A DNA stretch of 64,000 nt from positions 61,684,001 through 61,748,000 of the forward strand of contig JAFFJZ010000002.1 of NCBI GenBank assembly GCA_018340375.1, given 5' to 3'. Of this stretch, positions 57,101 through 64,000 are shown in pieces. Each line of letters begins with the position of its first letter. The first letter of the stretch is position 1. The notes beneath the pieces were generated by a model. It was not told where the DNA came from, did no database searches, and worked only from the letters and a program-made list of their open reading frames with translations. This DNA is from Gonatopus flavifemur. Taxonomy: Eukaryota; Arthropoda; Insecta; Hymenoptera; Dryinidae. The position numbers and the translations under genes were made by a program.

Positions 57101-58394
57101 GGGGAGAGTGGTTTAACTCAGACCATGTTCTAAGTCAGACCCCCTTATGTTTCTTGAAAACTTCAAACTCAATCAGCTCGCCCGATGCATCCCTAGATAC
57201 ATTATTTTGTACTGATTATTTGTCCGCAAGTTGACGAATATCGATTATTATTACAATTTTTTACAAACAATAATGTGTTTTCAGCATTGCTGCAAAAAAT
57301 TTTCTATCTTCGAAAAATCCGTGAAAATTGTGTTTTTTATTATCGATTCGAATAAAGTGTTGAATGTTTTCAGATCGGTATTCATCACTCTTTTTGGGGA
57401 TATATTCATTTGAGTGATTCATTTCGTAAGTTTAGTGATATTTGATGCAAAATTCGAAGAGAACCTCTGTTCCAACTCGGACCGCCAACAGTGGTTCCAA
57501 CTCGGACCCCCTATTTTTTCGCATTTTTCATCATATCAAAACGCAAATGTGTTAAGGTAAGAGCATCAATAGTCGAGAATGCTTTAGAAGTTTAGACTAT
57601 CTAGTGAAATTTACCTTTTCTGTTGAAAATTTCGGAAAAATTCGGAAAAAAGTAGGACGAAAACCGCCACAAAACGGAAAGACCCGACTGTTTTGTCCGT
57701 TTCGAGGCGATTTTTACCCTAGTTTCTTTATGAATTTTTTCGACATTTTCGATGAGCGAGATTGCGATGGAAGCCAAGAAAAGAGAAGCATCCAAAACCT
57801 CCAAAAAATTGATAAAGAGGCACATAGCGGAAAAACCAACATTTACAACCACTAACAATCCAAGCACAAGCAAAGGCAGACGATCAGCCCGTATTAGTGT
57901 TCCAGTTTCATATCATGAGTCATCGGATTCAGAATAATTTTTCTCACCAGTTTTTTCTTGTTGAATGTCAGTTTCCTTCCTATTTCGACGATAATGTATA
58001 TTATTTTTCTTAGTGAGAATTGCGACCAACATGTGTGATAAAACTTGATTTTTTTTTAATCACAAATCACTGCTGTCTATGAATTATTTAAAAAAAACCA
58101 CACGCATACTTTTGAAAGTTCGAAATTTGCAATAAAAAGCTCAAAAAATGGGCGGTCCGAGTTGGAACAGGGGGTGGTCCGAGTTGGAACCATTGTTTCT
58201 GTTCAGACGATTTATCACCATTTTTTATTCCCAGCCATAACTCAGAGACGATAAGAGATATGTCAAAAGCTTTTTGGACAAATTTGAGGAACTAAAAACT
58301 CTTACCAACGGCATATAATACAAGCCGATTGGTCAACATTGGAGAGTTCAATGCAATAGAAAGAAAAGGGGGTCCGAGTTAGGCCACTCTCCCC
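57101..58394. mobile_element. 1.3-kb TA-flanked element, pogo-like candidate
   Basis: GGGGAGAGTGG at 57101 and CCACTCTCCCC ending 58394 are flanked by TA (57099-57100 and 58395-58396), and similarity continues through TAACTC(A/G)GACC. Subterminal words GTTCCAACTCGGACC occur twice near 57470-57510 and twice inverted near 58152-58190. Such paired subterminal repeats look like transposase-binding sites. Inside is a 61-codon frame (57752-57937) ending in an acidic SYHESSDSE tail after a Lys/Arg-rich stretch, as at the C-termini of some pogo-type transposases. Confidence 0.65.
57752..57937 (+). pseudogene. Possible C-terminal exon of a pogo-type transposase
   Basis: The frame reads EAKKREASKTSKKLIKRHIA, then NPSTSKGRRSARISVPVSY and HESSDSE before the stop. 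A basic coiled part followed by a Ser/Glu/Asp tail is a common tail in pogo/CENP-B-like transposases. No DDE domain is found elsewhere in the element, so it is at best a remnant. Confidence 0.3.
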
Positions 58395-58396
58395 TA

Positions 58397-59250
58397 CGAT
58401 ATGTTGAATATTTTTAATGGAAATGGTACAAGATGTGGGCGGGCATACCTGATTAAGTATCATCATTAAGGACCATGGAGTCCTTCAAGAGATGAGCAAA
58501 ATTTTGCTACGTCCTCTCTGATGAACTAAGCAATAAATACGAATTTTAAATCCACAGTGATGAAGTAAATTACCACAATCGAGCTTTGAATATGAAATTG
58601 AAATGATTCCTCAAAATTATGCAAACGATTATAAATATATTAACCTACAAATGCCAATAATTTTTTCAACTTATTTCCTCCTGTTTAGGAATGTTTTTTG
58701 GGCTTCGGATTCATATTTAGAGTCAATTCCTAGCAGGGCACTTTATTGCTATATATTTAGAATTTATAATTATTCCTTGGTCATTCGAAAACTATACGGA
58801 GAAAATTTATTGACGAAAGATTATCCAAAGTTGAGTAAAACGGGGGGGTTTCACTCGACTACAGATGAAAATTCATTCAGATGTTTTTCAATAGTATTCA
58901 ACTTGTGGAGTTAATAAAAACATTTGAATTTATTTTCACCTGTAGTTGAGTAAAATGAAATCAACCGGATGTTAAACTTCGTGGGAGTACCACTTTTTCG
59001 CCAACACATTGTTTCCGCGTACGTGGCGAAATTTTATCCATTTTTTAATACTCCATGGCCCTTGAATTGACCTGGTAAGTTGTAAAAACCTAAGGATTTT
59101 ATTCAAAATGAGGCGCATCCCTTCAACCACTCTATGGAAAAGGGCTTACAAAAACAGATATGTGGATCTATGAGATTTGATAACACCTTCATGAGAATTA
59201 ATGAGCACAAAATTGAATTTTATCAGACTTCATAAGCAATCTCATGAAGA
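58397..59250. other. Unassigned DNA
   Basis: A 103-codon plus frame (58603-58914) has no recognised motif. Confidence 0.4.
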
Positions 59251-59253
59251 CGT

Positions 59254-59457
59254 CCCACATAACAATTCATGTCTTGCGATGTCTTTTCGATAAGTTTAAG
59301 ATGTCTTGCGCAATACATTCAGATGTCTTTTAGGTGTCTAAGACTCTTCTTCGGTCTAAAAGATATCTAAAAGACCTCTAAAAGATGTCTTCAAAGATAT
59401 CTTCAAAGATCTTAAACTTATCTAAAAGACATCGCAAGACATGAATTGTTATGTGGG
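59254..59457. mobile_element. AAGATATCTT-type foldback MITE with clear ends
   Basis: CCCACATAACAATTCATGTC at the left is mirrored exactly by the right end GACATGAATTGTTATGTGGG; the match continues through TTGCGATGTCTTTT. AGATGTCTT and AAGATATCTT words fill the centre. No target duplication is obvious. Confidence 0.8.
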
Positions 59458-59648
59458 GGTATGAAGTGAACATTTTTTTTTGAGATTGTGATGAATTTTG
59501 TCCAGGAAGTTTTCAGATTATACTGGGAAAAAATCTTTATTTGTTTTTTCTCCACAGAATATTTATTTGTAGGAATTAAATATTCAATTGGATACAAAAA
59601 TTGATTACTTTTGGTGAATAAATTATTTATTTAAAAGGCCAATTTATT

Positions 59649-59798
59649 CACTGTAAAAAGAAAGTCTTAAATTCAGCTCATTTCATGGCTGAATCTATGA
59701 TGCAAACAAATTAAGTCGAAAAAACAATTGCCGACACAATGGAAAAAGCATTGTCTGAAATTAAGATGCAAACAGATTAAGACTTTCTTTTTACTGTG
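59649..59798. mobile_element. CACTG-ended MITE, uninterrupted copy of 37860-38260
   Basis: CACTGTAAAAAGAAAGTCTT to CTTTTTACTGTG, flanked by TT on both sides. It differs from the 37860 copy by a few bases and by lacking the inner element. Confidence 0.8.
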
Positions 59799-59799
59799 T

Positions 59800-61740
59800 T
59801 GGGCGAAAAAATTCCATTATTCGATTTGAAACAACATTTCATTAATCCCAAAGAATGTGCCATGAATAAAGGACAAATAGAATATTTATCTGGTTAGAAG
59901 AAATTTTTCATTCAGTGTTTATATGCACTTATCGAACTTCTTCAACAGAAAAAAACCTGAAGAGGGACTATGCAGCATTGGAAGTTTTCAGAATATTTCA
60001 CAGACATTTTCTTAGTTCCGAAAGTTTCGGTATCTTACGAGCACGTGCCCTAAAAACGGAAAGAAGATGCAGCGGAATAGGTTCCAAAGTCAGTTCTCTG
60101 TAGGTTCCCCGAGACCTTCTTGTGTCGATGTTGAAGTATGTTATGGAAACTAACCTTTGGAAGAAACCTCGCAAAGTTTTTGAAACCCTCTCAAGAATGT
60201 TCTTGTAACATTGCGTTTTCGAATTTTTCATTAAATTCATGAAATATTTTTTTGAAACATCCTAAAACTACTCTTCAAATTTGAAATAGTAAAATCTCAC
60301 TTATTGCAGAGGGAAGTGGACCACTGCGAATTAGTGCATATACAGTGGGCAATCAGTGGACTGATCTTTGCGGTGAAATCACTGATTCAATTAGTCAAGA
60401 ACATTTCCAACTGCATAACCAGGACTATTCCCTGATATTTCACTGATTCCATTCAGCGATCGACTTTTAACTGCAGAAATAGAAAGATTCCACTAATTCG
60501 GATTCAGAGAGTACCTTAGTCGGGAAATTTGAACGATTTTTGTCCTGAGATTTGATGTTTAGATTGTTTTTGTCCTGATTCCTGAATACTGAGCACCAAA
60601 AACGTTGAAACTATAAGATCATTAATACTCTTAGTTTACAAATAGAATGGTGATTTTTGCAATTAAATATTTCACCACCGCATTGTCTTGGTGAAACGAA
60701 TAATACATCATACCAGTCTGATATCAAATTTTATTCCCAAAACGATTTCTTAAAAATGTTACCAACATCTTATAGGGATATTCATTAATAAAATCGACAA
60801 TGTATTTCAAACACTTTTGATGTTGTATATCTGAAACTGTTTACCAAAAAGAGGCGTTAAAAACACGATCTTGAATGATAGAAATCATTTCTATCATATT
60901 CTATGAGACACTTGAACAGAAGTCTTTCTATCGAGAAAAATGCATGTGCAGATTCCATATGTTCAATACCTAATTTTCATTTGAAAGATGTAAAATACAT
61001 AATGTAAAGGTTATGAATACCATGCTTCAAGCATTGGTTTTCTGTTGTTACAATAATTAATACCGTCACTTAAACCTGGGACATGAATCTTATTTACTCG
61101 TCACGTACTCAAGTGCTACTCCTTACTTCAATGTAACGTGTAATTTCATTATCCAACGATTCATCTTCTGTTGTCTAATCTCAATCACGACATTTCCTAA
61201 TCTGATGTGGCCCAGTCCTTAAAGATCGTGTTGAATCTCATATTATTTAATTAGAATACATTCATCGCATTTCGCTGATTAAATATGAATGATTGCAAAA
61301 CACTGATGGAATCTACATCAATCACTGAGAGATCAGTGAATTCCACTAATTTCCTGGTGGGGAGGTTGAAAACCACTCAAGAGCTGATATATTTTGTCAG
61401 TTGAATGAAAACTTGCTGGTGTTAGTTATTCCAAGAGAACACAAACGTCAAAATGGAACGTTTGTGGAACATTGAAGGTTTCACCAATACTCGAGGAACG
61501 TTGAAATGTCCGTTTTCACGTTCCTGTTCTCTTGGCGTAAGCATTGGCTGACTGCGGAATCGATAATCAACCGATATCAAACTCATGTTCCTAGAAATCG
61601 ACTTATCGTAGTACGCTAAAGCCGCATCAGTGCGGAGCAACAATTAGAGGAATCTTTCAGCACGTCAGTAGAGCTCTACCTTAGATAGCATCAAAAACCT
61701 TCTGGAAGTTTCAGAAACATAACCTTAGTTCCTCGCCTCT
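59800..61740. other. Unassigned DNA with a short foldback
   Basis: CCAAGAGAACACAAACGTC (about 61431) faces CACGTTCCTGTTCTCTTGG (about 61518-61536), a hairpin of about 105 bp. Nothing else is supported. Confidence 0.4.
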
Positions 61741-61754
61741 TGGCCTCCAGGGGA

Positions 61755-62095
61755 GCCACTGAAATTTTCAGAGATTTTCAGTGAAGAGTTTTTCAGAAAA
61801 TTCCAGAGGTGTTCATAGTTTCTTAGAGAGTCTCAGTGATTTTCAGAAAAATTCAGAGTTTTTCGCAGATATTCATGAATATTCGGAAAAATTCTCAGTG
61901 GAAAAACGTGCTCGATAAGTGAGAGTTTTTCAGAATTTTTTAGCGATTTTCAGAGTCTGGGAAAATTTTCATAGGCTTCCAAAGTTTTTCAGATTCTTTT
62001 AGGTCTTTCCAGTGTTCTTCAGAGTTTTTCAGTGAAATTCAAAGTTTTGCAATCAAATCCAGGGAAGTTTTTAGTGATTTTCAGAGAACCTTCAT
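61755..62095. repeat. Degenerate TTTTTCAGA-type simple repeat
   Basis: AGTTTTTCAG, GATTTTCAG and CAGAGTTTTTC variants recur every 12-25 bp about fifteen times on the plus strand. No single period is strict. Confidence 0.6.
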
Positions 62096-62396
62096 TTTTA
62101 TTGCACCTGAATAGGTTTCGAGTACGTTTTTTTTCATCTATTACAGAACGTTCTCATTATGTTTTCCAAACTTACTTTCATGAACAGTAACCTTTACAAA
62201 CATATGCGTAGCATCGCAGAGCGTCATTGACACCTTCATCAAACACGTCCCCAAAACATGGTGATGATGATTAGAACTTTACAGAACATTTCTATGTCCC
62301 TGGAACATACATGCGACATTTGAGAACGTCCTGAGATCTTATTTGGACGTTCTCTGTGTGAGCGAGTACGTTTCGTGAACGTGCAAAAAATCTCCC

Positions 62397-62505
62397 CTAG
62401 CAGCACACTCATCAATGTCCACGTCGCATCTCCGCGGGGGCGATGTGGATATAAGGTGGAGGAACGGAGAAGCGACGTAGAGGCGATGGAGAAATAGTGT
62501 TGCCG
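62397..62505 (+). repeat. Dispersed GC-richer repeat, copy 2
   Basis: Matches 8551-8685 (minus) through CAGCACAC, GTGGATATAAGG, GGAGGAACGGAGAAG and GGAGAAAT in the same order. It stands out by GC content from its flanks. Confidence 0.6.
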
Positions 62506-62506
62506 C

Positions 62507-62558
62507 GATCTTCGATCCAGATCGAAGATCGTCTCGGATTGGCTCGAAATTTCGAGCC
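62507..62558. repeat. Two adjacent perfect or near-perfect palindromes
   Basis: GATCTTCGATC and GATCGAAGATC face each other at 62507-62530 around a CA centre. GGCTCGAAATTTCGAGCC is perfect at 62541-62558. Confidence 0.75.
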
Positions 62559-63283
62559 GATCCTCGAGCCGACCTCAATAATTCTGTACGATCCGATCTT
62601 CGAGCAGAGCTGAAAAAATTTCAGTCGATCCAAGTTTCGAGCTAAGCCAGAACTATGAGATCGATGAGCTAGATCGTGGTTGAGGAAATTTCCCTTCAGA
62701 CGAGGAAACAGAAAAAACATGTTATGAAAAACTACTTGATTTTACGCATGAAACAATATTGAGATTATAATTATTCGAATATTGAGATTGAACATTGAGA
62801 TTATCATGAAAGGAGTCAGAGTGTACTTTTTTTCATATTTACCACGGTTTATGAAACAATATTGTGTTCAATTGGTAGCAAAGTCAGGAATTTTATAAAA
62901 ATATATTTACAAAGATATTTTTCTATTATAAAGTTGATTTTTCTCCATCACCAATCTTCTGAAGATACATTTAATAATGTATTTACCCACCTATTCATTA
63001 GAAGATACATTCATTGAGTTATTATAATTAACACATTTGTAAAATTTGATTCAATTGATCATGAAATTTTCGAGAAAGCGTTGATTTATACTCCAGCTTC
63101 AAGAGTTTCAGAAATATTGGATGCGTGAATATGACTCCGTCCTTTCCTAACACGTTTCGTTGTTACTTACGTGTACTAATAGATGACAACACTTGTATTC
63201 GATAGTACTTTTTGTCAGCTGTCAAACGCACTACGCGACATTTGGTTTGGGTTGTGAGCAACAAGTTTTCACCTCCTTGAACA

Positions 63284-64000
63284 TGTCGGTTTTCATTCCA
63301 AGTGAACATCATTTGCGGAAAGTGTTGTTACACTATTTTATTGCAAAGGAAAGTGCAGCGGAAACGTATCGTTTGCTTTTGGAGATTTACGGTGAGCATG
63401 CTCCATCTAATACAACTTGCAAGGAATGGTTTAACATAATGATTTTAACACTGAGGACAAAGAACATGGAAAACCACAAAAAAAATTTGAAGATGCTGAT
63501 TTGAGAGCATTATTGACAAAGGATTCTTGCCAGATTCAAGCAGAACTCACTGCAGCATTGAATGTTGAACGATCAACTATTGCGAAGCGTTTAAAAGCAA
63601 TGGGAATGGTTTAAAAACTCAATAATTGGGTCCCACATGAATTGAAAGAAAAAGACATGAAACGTCGAAAAACAATTTGTGAAATGCTACTTCAAAGACA
63701 GCAACGAAAAGGATCTTTGCATCGAATAGTCACAGGAGATGGAAAATGGATATACTATGAGAATCGAAAACGCCAAAAATTTTGGGTGAAGCCAGGTGAA
63801 CCGGACCCATCACAGCCAAAGAGAAACATCACTGTGCCAAGGTTATGCTCTGCGTTTGTTAGGATCAGAGAGGTGTTGTATATTATGAGTTGCTTGAACC
63901 CTCTCAAACTATTAATGGGGAACTTTACCGATGACAACTAATGCATTTAAAGCGAGCCATAAAAGAAAAACGACCAGAATGGGTGTACAAGCACAGTAAA
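63284..64000 (+). pseudogene. mariner transposase (mauritiana/SETMAR-like), broken and cut by window end
   Basis: It begins MSVFIPSEHHLRKVLLHYF and KESAAETYRLLLEIYGEHAP, the N-terminal helix-turn-helix of mauritiana-type mariners. A deletion after about 63430 removes the linker, and the frame shifts. FEDADLRALLTKDSCQIQ, RLKAMGMV, then WVPHELKEKDMKRRKTICEM and HRIVTGDGKWIYYE follow; the last contains the first catalytic Asp but with Gly where Glu is usual. In-frame stops occur at 63612-63614 and 63860-63862, with another near 63930. KEKRPEWVYKHSK runs into the window edge. It is clearly inactive and belongs to a different subfamily from the mariner at 19209. Confidence 0.88.

Overview
The window looks like AT-rich, gene-poor nuclear DNA of an insect or related arthropod. 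No rRNA, CRISPR array, bacterial operon or clearly recognisable multi-exon host gene is visible. The evidence for an arthropod is indirect: two mariner families, one DD41D Tc1/mariner element, a Mutator-like/Kolobok-type transposase remnant, a non-LTR reverse transcriptase, a Penelope-like fragment, tRNA-derived SINE heads, and very many short foldback elements flanked by TA or TTAA. A hymenopteran such as a parasitoid wasp is a guess from the density and style of these repeats.

Layout. 1-3443: a large foldback element with about 220-bp inverted ends and a 141-bp tandem array. 4.9-8.3 kb: a SINE head, a near-perfect hairpin MITE, a possible short exon and a hammerhead-like motif. 10.0-14.9 kb: four foldback elements, two of them carrying TTAA insertions. 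16-18.4 kb: nested MITEs and a second TTAA-GGGG element. 19.2-20.5 kb: a mariner with an open reading frame whose third catalytic Asp is Asn, sitting inside a tRNA-like SINE. 20.9-21.9 kb: a 1-kb inverted-repeat element with a MITE inside. 26.0-28.0 kb: a complete-looking DD41D transposon. 32.3-33.4 kb: an inverted second copy of the 12.9-14.9 kb element, which preserves the unoccupied TTAA site. 37.9-38.3 kb: a MITE inside a MITE, with the unoccupied copy at 59.6 kb. 38.3-46.4 kb: mostly unassigned unique-looking DNA. 46.5-48.2 kb: a decayed LINE. 48.9-49.1 kb: a Penelope-like reverse transcriptase fragment. 52.7-55.8 kb: a TTAA element with a Kolobok-like element nested in it. 57.1-58.4 kb: a pogo-like element. 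63.28 kb to the end: a mauritiana-like mariner pseudogene cut by the window edge.

The elements do not form a pathway; they form a layered record of insertions. The most informative parts are the paired filled and empty sites, which define element ends and target duplications from within this one sequence. A further striking pattern is that more than ten unrelated interiors share the same outer pentamer (CACTG...CAGTG, or close variants), usually next to TA. That suggests mobilisation by one transposase type whose source is not in the window.
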